Of a stretch of DNA of 64,000 nucleotides, positions 1 through 7,622 are shown in pieces (within the stretch, counting starts at the first letter, position 1; each line of letters opens with the position of its first letter). The position numbers and the translations under genes were made by a program. Source of the stretch: Rufibacter roseus (lineage in GTDB: Bacteria > Bacteroidota > Bacteroidia > Cytophagales > Hymenobacteraceae); assembly GCF_001647285.1 (NCBI RefSeq), contig NZ_LRML01000006.1:248001-312000 (forward strand), read 5' to 3'. The notes below the pieces were generated by a model that saw nothing but the letters and a program-made list of their open reading frames with translations, was not told where the DNA came from and made no database searches.

Positions 1-1586
1 GAGAGTTTACCATGAACCGCAACTTTGCCAAGGCCGAAAGTGACAAACAAATGCTGCTTACTGGTGGCGAGGACGGAATGCAGTATTCTCAATCAATAAG
101 AATTGGCACAGACTATGACTTTAACTCAAACCACAGCCTGGGGGGCAGCGTAAGTTTAGCCCGTTCCACTACAGATAATCTTTTCTTCACCACCACTACC
201 TCAAACCTCCAGTCTTCTACTGGTCCTGAAGTAAACAGATCTGTAAACAACAACGACAGCAAGTTTGCCAACGCCACCGCTAACCTTCATTATCAGGGAA
301 AACTAGATTCATTAGGCACTTCCCTTTCAGCTGATGTAGACGTGGTGCGAATAACTGATAAAAGTTTTGGAACATTTAGATTGACTCCTGAAGGTGCTAA
401 TAACTCTAATGCTGGCTATCTGCTGGAAAACGATAACCCAACATCATATAGTATCTACTCGGCAAAAGTAGATTTCGTCCGGCCGCTGCCCCAGTTGAAA
501 GGCAAATTTGAAGGTGGTTTAAAAGGAAGCTACGTGCGGTCAGACAACGCAATTAATTTCTTTGAGATAAATGATATCCAGCGCACCCCAATTGCCAACC
601 GAACCGATCACTTCATTTATGATGAGAATATCTATGCGGCCTATGCAAATTTCAACACTGCTTTGGGTAGCAAATGGAGCCTGCAAACAGGTTTAAGAAG
701 TGAATACACCCGCTCAAAAGGACATTCTGTGCCTACCAAAGCTACCAACCGCCGTGAGTATTTAGATTTCTTCCCGAGCATTTTCCTTTCCCAACAAGTG
801 TCAGAAAACTACCAGATCAGCTACAACTACAGCCGACGTATTAACCGTCCCCGTTACAATAACCTGAACCCATTTACCTTGATTATAGATAATGGCACCG
901 AGGCTACGGGTAACCCGCACCTGAAACCGCAGTACACCAATTCTTTTCAGATGACACAGACGTTTAAGAAGAGCTATAACCTGGTGTTAGGATACTCACA
1001 ATCAAAAGACGCCATGTCTGAGGTACCAGTACCTAATCTTGAGACGAAAAAGATTACTTTTCAGCAGCGTAACGTGGAAAGCGAATTTATGAATGCCACT
1101 TTGGTTACCCCTGTTACAGTTTCTTCAAAATGGAACTTCAATAACAATATCACGCTGGCGTACCAGAAATACACCACCGTCCTTCCGGATATTACCATCA
1201 ATAATGAGCAGGTATCTGTATTTGCGCAAACGAACCACAACGTGATGCTTCCGAATAAATTTAGGTTAGAAGTTAGCGGCGGCTATCAGGGTGCCGGTGT
1301 GTTTAACGTGTACCGCACCTTGCCGAGCTACTGGGTAGACCTTGGGGTAAAAAAGTCATTCCTGAAAGACCAGCTGGACGTTACCTTAACCGCCACAGAT
1401 TTATTTGCGAGCCGCAAGATGAGAGGCACTTCTACAGTTGATGGCACTACAAATGAAATTGACATGTATCACTATAATAGAGGTATCAGGCTGAACCTGC
1501 GCTACCGCTTCAACAAAGGCGAAAAGTTTGAAATGAAACGCCGCAACAACTCTTTAGAAGAGGTAAACCGAGCCGGTGGTAATTAA
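1..1586 (+). CDS. TonB-dependent receptor / outer-membrane beta-barrel family protein, 5'-truncated by the window
   Basis: The reading frame is open from the first base, so the ATG at 12 is probably internal and the signal peptide, carboxypeptidase-like and plug domains lie outside. What is visible is about 524 residues of alternating-hydrophobicity outer-membrane barrel, with strands of the type YQISYNYSRRINRP. It carries the hallmark of the Bacteroidetes outer-membrane beta-barrel family, a GNPHLKPQYTNSFQ-like segment about 60% along. Members of this family sit in the outer membrane and take part in TonB-driven uptake or surface structures. The substrate cannot be told from this part. A strong hairpin terminator follows at 1639-1684. 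The barrel call is firm; a specific receptor function is not. Confidence 0.8.
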   Translation, partial: EFTMNRNFAKAESDKQMLLTGGEDGMQYSQSIRIGTDYDFNSNHSLGGSVSLARSTTDNLFFTTTTSNLQSSTGPEVNRSVNNNDSKFANATANLHYQGKLDSLGTSLSADVDVVRITDKSFGTFRLTPEGANNSNAGYLLENDNPTSYSIYSAKVDFVRPLPQLKGKFEGGLKGSYVRSDNAINFFEINDIQRTPIANRTDHFIYDENIYAAYANFNTALGSKWSLQTGLRSEYTRSKGHSVPTKATNRREYLDFFPSIFLSQQVSENYQISYNYSRRINRPRYNNLNPFTLIIDNGTEATGNPHLKPQYTNSFQMTQTFKKSYNLVLGYSQSKDAMSEVPVPNLETKKITFQQRNVESEFMNATLVTPVTVSSKWNFNNNITLAYQKYTTVLPDITINNEQVSVFAQTNHNVMLPNKFRLEVSGGYQGAGVFNVYRTLPSYWVDLGVKKSFLKDQLDVTLTATDLFASRKMRGTSTVDGTTNEIDMYHYNRGIRLNLRYRFNKGEKFEMKRRNNSLEEVNRAGGN

Positions 1587-1638
1587 TCAAAAATCACCTG
1601 CTTCCAATATTTATTATTAAATTACCATCTTAAACTGT

Positions 1639-1684
1639 TTCACAGGGGCAAAGAAGAACTTTATCTTTGCCCCTGTGAATTTTT
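1639..1684 (+). terminator. Intrinsic terminator with a 15-bp perfect stem
   Basis: TTCACAGGGGCAAAG (1639-1653) and its exact reverse complement (1665-1679) enclose an 11-base loop, followed by TTTTT. It ends the receptor gene. A Bacteroidetes -7 box, TATCTTTG (1662-1669), lies across the loop/right-arm boundary, so the same DNA may also help start the next gene. Confidence 0.8.
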
Positions 1685-1707
1685 CTGAAACCAACAAACC
1701 CTTGATT

Positions 1708-2358
1708 GTGAATCTAGTAAAGAAACTATTAGTAGTTGTGGTAGCCTCGGCTGCCTTTACCGCCTGTAAAAACGACCAAAGCACTGCTCCGGCTGGCAAC
1801 GCCACCGCTCCTGTTGAAACCGAAGATTCTCTTGCCACTGCTTCTGATGACACTACTCTAGAAGCCAGTGCACAAGCCAATCCAGAAATAGTGTACATCA
1901 ACACAGATTCATTAGTAAGCAACTACCAATATTTTGTTGACGCCAAAGCACGTTTAGAAACTAAAGGGCAGCGCCTGGAGCGTGACTTGCGCGCCAAGGC
2001 CGACGCCTTCCAAAGAGAAGTTGGCCAGTACCAGCAGTCTGCGGCCGGTCTAACGCAAGAGCAAAGAGCTTCTACCGAGGAGCGCCTGGCCCAGAAGCAG
2101 CAACAGTTGGGAAACCAACAACAGACGGCAAGCAACCAACTAGCCAAAGACGAGAATGAGGAAATGAAAAAAATCTACGAAAAAGTAGAGGCTTACCTCA
2201 AGAAGCTTAGCCAGGAAAGAGGCTACAAAATGGTGTTAAGCTACACTCGTGGCAACAGCTCTATTCTTTACGGAGACGCCTCGCTAGACATTACCAAAGA
2301 TGTGATTGCCGGATTGAACGAAGAATACAAAAAGAGCAAACCTGCTGCTAAAAAGTAA
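1708..2358 (+). CDS. OmpH/Skp-like periplasmic chaperone lipoprotein
   Basis: The protein is 216 residues from the GTG at 1708. The upstream ATG at 1675 lies inside the terminator stem of the preceding gene, and the GTG gives a clean N-terminus (VNLVKKLLVVVVASAAFTAC) with a lipobox ending in Cys. After a Thr/Ala/Glu-rich linker come YINTDSLVSNYQYF, typical of OmpH/Skp proteins, a long Gln-rich coiled coil, and a C-terminal YKMVLSYTRGNSSILYGDASLDIT segment that matches the Skp family end. Skp-like proteins are periplasmic holdases for unfolded outer-membrane proteins. Unlike classical Skp this one looks membrane-anchored. A bidirectional terminator follows. Confidence 0.8.
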   Translation: MNLVKKLLVVVVASAAFTACKNDQSTAPAGNATAPVETEDSLATASDDTTLEASAQANPEIVYINTDSLVSNYQYFVDAKARLETKGQRLERDLRAKADAFQREVGQYQQSAAGLTQEQRASTEERLAQKQQQLGNQQQTASNQLAKDENEEMKKIYEKVEAYLKKLSQERGYKMVLSYTRGNSSILYGDASLDITKDVIAGLNEEYKKSKPAAKK

Positions 2359-2373
2359 TTCTACCCCAGCATA

Positions 2374-2410
2374 AAACAGAAAAGCCCGGCAAACCCGGGC
2401 TTTTCTGTTT
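2374..2410. terminator. Bidirectional terminator between convergent genes
   Basis: AAACAGAAAAGCCCGG and CCGGGCTTTTCTGTTT form a long near-perfect hairpin with A-runs on one side and T-runs on the other. It can stop both the OmpH-like gene and the converging CLC gene, whose stop codon begins at 2411. Confidence 0.85.
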
Positions 2411-3718
2411 TTACAGCTCTGTTAATTTCTTACCGGCGTCTCGTCCCCAATAAGGATGTTTGCTGTTGCTCACCACTTGACCACCATAAATACCAGAGTG
2501 CCCGGAGAAAAGATAAGCAATCACACAAGCCAAGCCAGCAAACATCCCGCAACCCGCACCAAAAAGCTCTATGGCCATCAAGGTGCAGGCTAATGGAGTA
2601 TTGGCAGCACCGGCAAATACAGCCACAAAACCCATTGCCACCAGCAACTCCAGTGGCAAAGGCAACCACGGGAACAGGGCATTGCCTAACGTGGCTCCTA
2701 TAAAAAATAAGGGGGTCACCTCGCCTCCTTTGAAGCCACAACCCAAGGTGAGAGCGGTAAGCGCAATTTTCAAGAGGAAGTCATATTGCGGCAAAGGCAT
2801 CTGAAATGAAGCCTCAATGGTAGGAATTCCTAACCCTATGTACTTAGTGGTTCCCAATAACCAGACAATGAATATCAATACCACTCCACCTACCACCGGT
2901 CGCAAGGGTGCGTAAGATATTCTGCTTTTGAAAATTTCGGCCACCGCGTGGCTAGACCAGGAAAATAAACGAGCTGCCAAACCAAATGCGACTCCCGCTG
3001 CTACAGTTGCGCCAAACGTATAAAGGCTCCATTCTGGTACTGAAACTGTGGGATATAACGTATGCCCTACTCCCCAGGCTGTTGTCACTGCATCGGCAAT
3101 AACAGCGGCCAAAAAACTAGGCAACAGCGCGTTGTACCGTAGCTGGCCCAGCAAGAAAACTTCTAACCCGAAAACAGCTCCTGCCAGAGGAGTACCAAAC
3201 ACAGAGGCAAAACCCGCACTTATTCCGCAAATCAAGATAATCTTTCTGTCTCTGGGCCGTAACTTCAACAGAGGGGTTAGTTGGTCTGCCAGCGCTCCGC
3301 CCATTTGAACAGCCGTCCCCTCTCGGCCAGCTGATCCGCCAAACAGATGTGTCAGTACGGTTGTTACCATTACTAAAGGGGCCATCAGCCATGAAATCCT
3401 GCTTCTGGAGGTTTGCCTTATTTCCTGCAATAGCAGGTTGTTGCCGGCTTCCACGGTTTTGCCCCAATTGTGGTAAGCCCAGCCTATGACAAAACCAGCT
3501 ATTGGAAGAAAAGCTATGATGAAAGTATTTGCTTCACGGTAAACAGTGGCCGCTTCCAGCAGAACCAGAAAAAGGGCGGAGGCACTGCCCGCCAACACAC
3601 CCACTACTGTGGCAATCAACAACCACCGGATCAAATACCTGCTCATGACCAGCACCTCTAGGGCATAGCGGTACCTCCTAAAAAAAGAAAATCTCAGATA
3701 AGATTTAAATAAGGGCAT
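2411..3718 (-). CDS. CLC-family chloride/fluoride channel or antiporter
   Basis: About 435 residues with 10 or more hydrophobic helices, in the inner membrane. CLC signatures are present: GGSAGREGTAVQ near residue 130 (the GREGx gate region with the gating Glu) and GFKGGEVTPLFFIGATLG near residue 330. The Thr after GREG, where many CLCs have Pro, recalls the fluoride-exporting CLC branch, but that subtype is only a suggestion. The ATG at 3718 was preferred over the in-frame TTG at 3736; an ATG at 3646 is also possible and would remove a basic N-terminal stretch. It is convergent with the OmpH-like gene and has no obvious operon partner. Confidence 0.85.
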   Translation of the reverse strand: MPLFKSYLRFSFFRRYRYALEVLVMSRYLIRWLLIATVVGVLAGSASALFLVLLEAATVYREANTFIIAFLPIAGFVIGWAYHNWGKTVEAGNNLLLQEIRQTSRSRISWLMAPLVMVTTVLTHLFGGSAGREGTAVQMGGALADQLTPLLKLRPRDRKIILICGISAGFASVFGTPLAGAVFGLEVFLLGQLRYNALLPSFLAAVIADAVTTAWGVGHTLYPTVSVPEWSLYTFGATVAAGVAFGLAARLFSWSSHAVAEIFKSRISYAPLRPVVGGVVLIFIVWLLGTTKYIGLGIPTIEASFQMPLPQYDFLLKIALTALTLGCGFKGGEVTPLFFIGATLGNALFPWLPLPLELLVAMGFVAVFAGAANTPLACTLMAIELFGAGCGMFAGLACVIAYLFSGHSGIYGGQVVSNSKHPYWGRDAGKKLTEL

Positions 3719-3890
3719 ACTCCTAATATGGTACAAGAAAAACCAACGCCAAGTTTATTGGCGTAGAAGTAGGAGTCATCAGCCTCAGGACAGGCGGTTA
3801 ATATTGGTGGCACCCCATCACCATTTCCCAAAAATAGACAGCTATTTTTCAGTAGTCAAAGAAAAAGCAATATATCAATGGCTAAAAGAT

Positions 3891-3926
3891 GTTTTGAACC
3901 TGTTTTTCTAAAAACAGCACTAAAAC
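3891..3926. repeat. Dispersed AT-rich palindromic repeat, copy 1
   Basis: GTTTTGAACCTGTTTTT and AAAAACAG...TAAAAC form an imperfect hairpin. It is one of the roughly 40-bp palindromes scattered through the host spacers. The 302-bp gap 3719-4020 holds this copy, the next one and no gene that I can see. Confidence 0.5.
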
Positions 3927-3977
3927 TGCCAGTGAAAATATTTTAATTTTAAGCCTACCGCTAATTATTTAAAGTCT

Positions 3978-4015
3978 CTGTTTTGCTTATTTTTTGAAAA
4001 ATAAGGCAAAAACAG
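3978..4015. repeat. Dispersed AT-rich palindromic repeat, copy 2
   Basis: CTGTTTTGCTTATTTTTT paired with AAAAATAAGGCAAAAACAG gives an almost continuous stem. It lies directly downstream of the ABC permease stop (4021), so it probably also works as that gene's terminator. Confidence 0.6.
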
Positions 4016-4020
4016 TATCA

Positions 4021-5256
4021 CTATTCGTACCGCAAAGATTCTATTGGATCTAGCTTAGAGGCTTTGTAAGCCGGGTAATAACCGGAGATAAGACCCACTG
4101 TGATACAAATGATCATACCTACCGTCATCCAGAGCCACGGCACAAAAAAATCTCCTTGGCCAATAAGAATAGAAATGCCATTGCCCATTAGCACCCCCAG
4201 GAAAATACCAGCCACTCCGCCCAGCACGCAAATAACAATAGCCTCAATTATGAACTGACGCCTGATTTGCTGAATGGTAGCCCCCAAAGCCTTTCTGATT
4301 CCTATCTCCCTGGTCCGCTCGGTTACGCTTACCATCATTATGTTCATAAGGCCAATAGAAGCACCCAGCAACGTGATAAAACCTACGAGAAACCCTCCGG
4401 TCTTCAGGTAGCCGGTTATGTTGTTCAGCTCCTGTTCCACTGAGTCTGAGCGGGTAATCTCAAACGAATCATCCTGCCCCAGTCTGTCTTGCCTGATTTT
4501 GCGCATTATGCCAGTGGCTTCGGCCAGCACGTAGTCCAGGCTGTTGTCATTCACTATCACAGATTTAATCTGAAAGGTAAGGGAATTTTGAGACGGTATC
4601 TGGGTGGCTGTTTCCAGGGGAATGATGACCATGCGGTTGTTACCGCCGCCACCAAGTCCGCCGCCTTCGCTTTTGATTTTACCTATCACCTTAAACCGGC
4701 GGCCCAGCATATAAATGAATTTGCCTTCAGGGCTGCGGTTTGGGAAGAGCTTGTCCGCTATTTCTTTTCCGATGATGGCTACCGGTGCTCCGTTTTCTAG
4801 TTCAATGGTAGAAAATGGTCTTCCCAGCTCCAAATCGTAATTCTCGTTCAGAAGGTAATTTTCATCCCCTCCAATCACGCTCATGTTCGGATTGGTTTTG
4901 ATGTTTCCTGCTTTTATGGTAGTAGCCCCTGATACATAGGTGGAAACACTTACGCGCGCTTTGTCCTGCATCAGGTTTTTGTATTGCTTTGCCTGAAACT
5001 CTGTGATTGGCGCATATACTTTGTTCACGCGCCCGCCCTGGGTATTCCGGCCCTCCCATTTTTTCTCGATGTCAAAAGAATTAGCCCCTAAAGAAGAGAA
5101 GGTGTTAGCCACCGAATACTTGATTCCCTCAATTGCCGTTAAAATACCAACCAGAGACATGATGCCTATGGAGATGATAAGTGCGGTTAAAATAGTGCGT
5201 AAAAGATTACCCTTTATGGAACGGAAACCTTCTTTGGTATTTTCGAGGAGATTCAT
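4021..5256 (-). CDS. ABC transporter permease, MacB/FtsX type
   Basis: 411 residues. An N-terminal membrane helix (residues ~20-42) follows the conserved NLLENTKEGFRSIKGNLLRTILT start. Next comes a large periplasmic MacB_PCD-like domain (~45-270), then three C-terminal helices forming the FtsX domain with the typical MVSVTERTREIGIRKALGA coupling segment and a YYPAYKASKLDPIESLRYE end. Such permeases pair with a separate LolD/MacB-type ATPase to move lipoproteins, peptides or drugs mechanically across the periplasm. No ATPase gene is adjacent, so the partner and substrate are unknown. Confidence 0.9.
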   Translation of the reverse strand: MNLLENTKEGFRSIKGNLLRTILTALIISIGIMSLVGILTAIEGIKYSVANTFSSLGANSFDIEKKWEGRNTQGGRVNKVYAPITEFQAKQYKNLMQDKARVSVSTYVSGATTIKAGNIKTNPNMSVIGGDENYLLNENYDLELGRPFSTIELENGAPVAIIGKEIADKLFPNRSPEGKFIYMLGRRFKVIGKIKSEGGGLGGGGNNRMVIIPLETATQIPSQNSLTFQIKSVIVNDNSLDYVLAEATGIMRKIRQDRLGQDDSFEITRSDSVEQELNNITGYLKTGGFLVGFITLLGASIGLMNIMMVSVTERTREIGIRKALGATIQQIRRQFIIEAIVICVLGGVAGIFLGVLMGNGISILIGQGDFFVPWLWMTVGMIICITVGLISGYYPAYKASKLDPIESLRYE

Positions 5257-5465
5257 GTTTTCGTTGAGGAGCTGTACCGGAACCTTTCATTGGTCGTACA
5301 ACTAATAGTTTTATTACTATATAAAAGTAAGGATTTTAACTGAGCCAAATTAAATATCATCACCAATTGCAAAAGAACCAGTGGTAAAAGGATAGGTTTA
5401 GGTAAGATGCCTGTTCTAGCCGAAAGATATAAGCCCCTAAGTTACTGGTTACTGTGTGCTTTTGT

Positions 5466-5473
5466 TAAATTTG
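5466..5473 (+). promoter_or_regulatory. Bacteroidetes -7 promoter box
   Basis: TAAATTTG matches TAnnTTTG exactly and lies 21 bases before the ATG at 5495. It lies downstream of the alternative ATG at 5456, so it decides the start of the next gene. Confidence 0.55.
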
Positions 5474-5494
5474 TTTAAACTAATACTATTGAAG

Positions 5495-6760
5495 ATGTTG
5501 CGCAGGATATTTTGTTTTCTTTTGGTTTGGCTGTTGGCTTTACCGGCTAGCTGGGCTTCATACTTGCTGTTGCCCATGGACCAAGACCAGAAGAATCATT
5601 TAAAAGCCTATGGCATTGCGTATTGGGCTTTGCAACGTGAAGTGGAAGTTGATTGGCTCTTGAATTACCGTGGCGGATCTTTTGCTTTCAAGCATCTGCC
5701 AGCCCTTGAAAACGAGTTGGTTGTAAGGGGAATAAGCTACTCTACCATTTCAGATGCGCAATACAACCAGGTACTGACCGAGATAGCCGCCCAAGAGTCT
5801 AACATGGACATTATGAAGCTGGAGAAGGCGCCAAAAATAGCCGTCTATTCCCCAAAATCTAAACAGCCATGGGATGATGCGGTGACCTTGGTGCTTACCT
5901 ACGCCGAAATTCCCTATGACATAGTCTATGACCCAGAAATACTGGAAGACAAATTGCCCAAGTACGACTGGCTTCACCTGCACCACGAGGATTTTACCGG
6001 ACAGCAAGGGAAATTCTACGCTGCTTTTAGAAATGCGCCCTGGTATATTGAACAGAAACGCGAGGCGGAAGCTATTGCCAAGCGCTTCGGGTACACCAAA
6101 GTGCCCGAACTGAAACGAGCCGTAGCTGAGAAAATAAGAGACTTCTGCGCTGGAGGCGGCTTCATGTTTGCCATGTGCTCTGCCACCGACACTTACGACA
6201 TAGCGTTGGCCTCACACGGAGTGGATATCACGGAAGTGATGTTTGACGGCGACCCCTCTGACCCTCAAGCGCAGCAGAAGCTAAACTTTGATAACACCTT
6301 TGCCTTTAAAGACTTTACGTTAATCAGAGACCCTTACCACCCAGAGTTCTCCAACATCGACAACACCCAAATGGAACGTGGCCTGCGCGAAGGGAATGAC
6401 TATTTCCAGCTCTTTACCTACTCCGCCAAGTGGGATCCCGTGCCCACCATGCTTACCCAAAACCATGCTAAAACAATCAAGGGTTTTATGGGCCTTACTA
6501 CAGGTTTCAAGAAGAAACTGATAAAACCAGATGTGGTGGTGATGGGTGAAAATCCGGCCATTGATGAAGCCAAGTATATCCACGGCACATTCGGCAAAGG
6601 CACCTGGACCTTTTACGGTGGCCATGATCCAGAGGACTACCAGCATTTTGTGGAGGAAGAGCCAACGGACCTTTCTTTGCACCCCAATTCTCCAGGCTAC
6701 AGATTAATACTTAACAATATCTTGTTCCCGGCTGCTAAAAAGAAAAAGCAAAAAACTTAA
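5495..6760 (+). CDS. Exported conserved Bacteroidetes protein with an amidotransferase-like fold (often labelled asparagine synthetase B)
   Basis: 421 residues from the ATG at 5495. An in-frame ATG at 5456 is rejected because the -7 box lies after it. MLRRIFCFLLVWLLALPASWA is a clear signal peptide. The mature start LLPMDQDQKNHLKAYGIAYW and the rest match, from memory, a conserved family annotated asparagine synthetase B. The sequence has no PPi-synthetase features and the protein is exported, so I doubt that name. The segment CAGGGFMFAMCSATDTYD resembles the nucleophile-elbow region of class I glutamine-amidotransferase/ThuA-like folds. Function unknown; it probably acts in the periplasm or outer envelope. 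The C-terminus is Lys-rich. Confidence 0.7.
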   Translation: MLRRIFCFLLVWLLALPASWASYLLLPMDQDQKNHLKAYGIAYWALQREVEVDWLLNYRGGSFAFKHLPALENELVVRGISYSTISDAQYNQVLTEIAAQESNMDIMKLEKAPKIAVYSPKSKQPWDDAVTLVLTYAEIPYDIVYDPEILEDKLPKYDWLHLHHEDFTGQQGKFYAAFRNAPWYIEQKREAEAIAKRFGYTKVPELKRAVAEKIRDFCAGGGFMFAMCSATDTYDIALASHGVDITEVMFDGDPSDPQAQQKLNFDNTFAFKDFTLIRDPYHPEFSNIDNTQMERGLREGNDYFQLFTYSAKWDPVPTMLTQNHAKTIKGFMGLTTGFKKKLIKPDVVVMGENPAIDEAKYIHGTFGKGTWTFYGGHDPEDYQHFVEEEPTDLSLHPNSPGYRLILNNILFPAAKKKKQKT

Positions 6761-6835
6761 TAATGATTAATGAACAATGAGTAATGATTAATTTGTAATA
6801 TGTTTTAATCATTGCTCATTGTTCATTAATCATTA
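6761..6835. repeat. 31-bp AT-rich inverted repeat between convergent genes
   Basis: Arms 6761-6791 and 6805-6835 are reverse complements with a single mismatch, around a 13-base loop. Each arm is made of shorter units of the TAATGATTAA / TGAACAATGA type. It fills nearly the whole spacer between the amidotransferase-like gene and the MiaE-like gene. It could act as a terminator for both, but it looks more like a dispersed low-complexity repeat. Confidence 0.7.
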
Positions 6836-6836
6836 A

Positions 6837-7430
6837 CTAGTGCATACGGTCTGGCCTTGGCTCCAGGTTGGCTATGATGTTGGCTTCTATTTCCAGCAGT
6901 TCTTTCAGGCGGGCGTCTACAACTTCTTTGGGCATATACTCTTTCGCCAGCTTTACAAAGCTAACATAGTGCCCCGCCTCTGAGACCATTAATTCATAAT
7001 AGAATTTTTGCAGGTCAGGGTCCGTCAGGTTTTTCCAGAGGAGTTTAAAACGTTCGCAGCTGCGGGCTTCAATCAGCGCATTCACCAATAAATGGTCCAT
7101 GAGCTGACGCTCCCGCTTATCTCCCTTCCGGATATGTTTGCTCAACTGCACGACATATTCATCTGGTCTATTACGACCCAGCTCATAGCCTCTCTTCTTC
7201 AGTTCTTCCAGTACCCGTTCAAAGTGGCTCCACTCCTCGGCTACCAAAGCAGTCATTTCCTCTACCAGTTTTGTCTTGTCTGGGTATTTAACAATCAATG
7301 AAATGCCCGAAGTAGCAGCCTTTTGCTCACAGTAGGCATGGTCCACTAAAATCTCCTCAATGTTCATTTCCGCTATGTTCACCCAACGCGGATCAGTAGG
7401 AAGCTCCAATCTTAAAATTGTCTTAGCCAA
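6837..7430 (-). CDS. miaE: tRNA-(ms[2]io[6]A)-hydroxylase family protein
   Basis: 197 residues, ferritin-like four-helix carboxylate-bridged diiron fold. Visible ligand motifs: ILVDHAYCEQKAA near residue 28, EEWSHFE near 66, EARSCERF near 120 and SEAGHYVSF near 150. The family hydroxylates the isopentenyl group of ms2i6A37 in tRNA, after MiaA and MiaB have acted. miaB is present in the same window at 14383, which fits. The length matches the family. MiaE-like proteins vary in true substrate, so the family call is firm and the exact reaction less so. Confidence 0.85.
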   Translation of the reverse strand: MAKTILRLELPTDPRWVNIAEMNIEEILVDHAYCEQKAATSGISLIVKYPDKTKLVEEMTALVAEEWSHFERVLEELKKRGYELGRNRPDEYVVQLSKHIRKGDKRERQLMDHLLVNALIEARSCERFKLLWKNLTDPDLQKFYYELMVSEAGHYVSFVKLAKEYMPKEVVDARLKELLEIEANIIANLEPRPDRMH

Positions 7431-7509
7431 AGCTGTGGTAGGTTTTCTGTAAAAATCAATTTTAATGTCCTATATCAATGAACCAGCCCAAAAAAGTGCC
7501 TTCATGTTT

Positions 7510-7542
7510 ATGACCTGATTTTGAAAAAATAAGGCAAAAACG
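7510..7542. repeat. Dispersed palindromic repeat, weak copy
   Basis: TGACCTGATTTTGAAAAAATAAGGCAAAAAC shares the right half (AATAAGGCAAAAAC) of the family copy at 3978-4015, while the left half is degraded. The spacer 7431-7622 holds nothing else I can support. Confidence 0.35.
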
Positions 7543-7622
7543 GAGAGTGCCCCTAATATTAATTAGCCTTGCCCTACATGCCCCCCTCGGATCTATACTT
7601 CAATGCTACAGGCTGAGAACCC

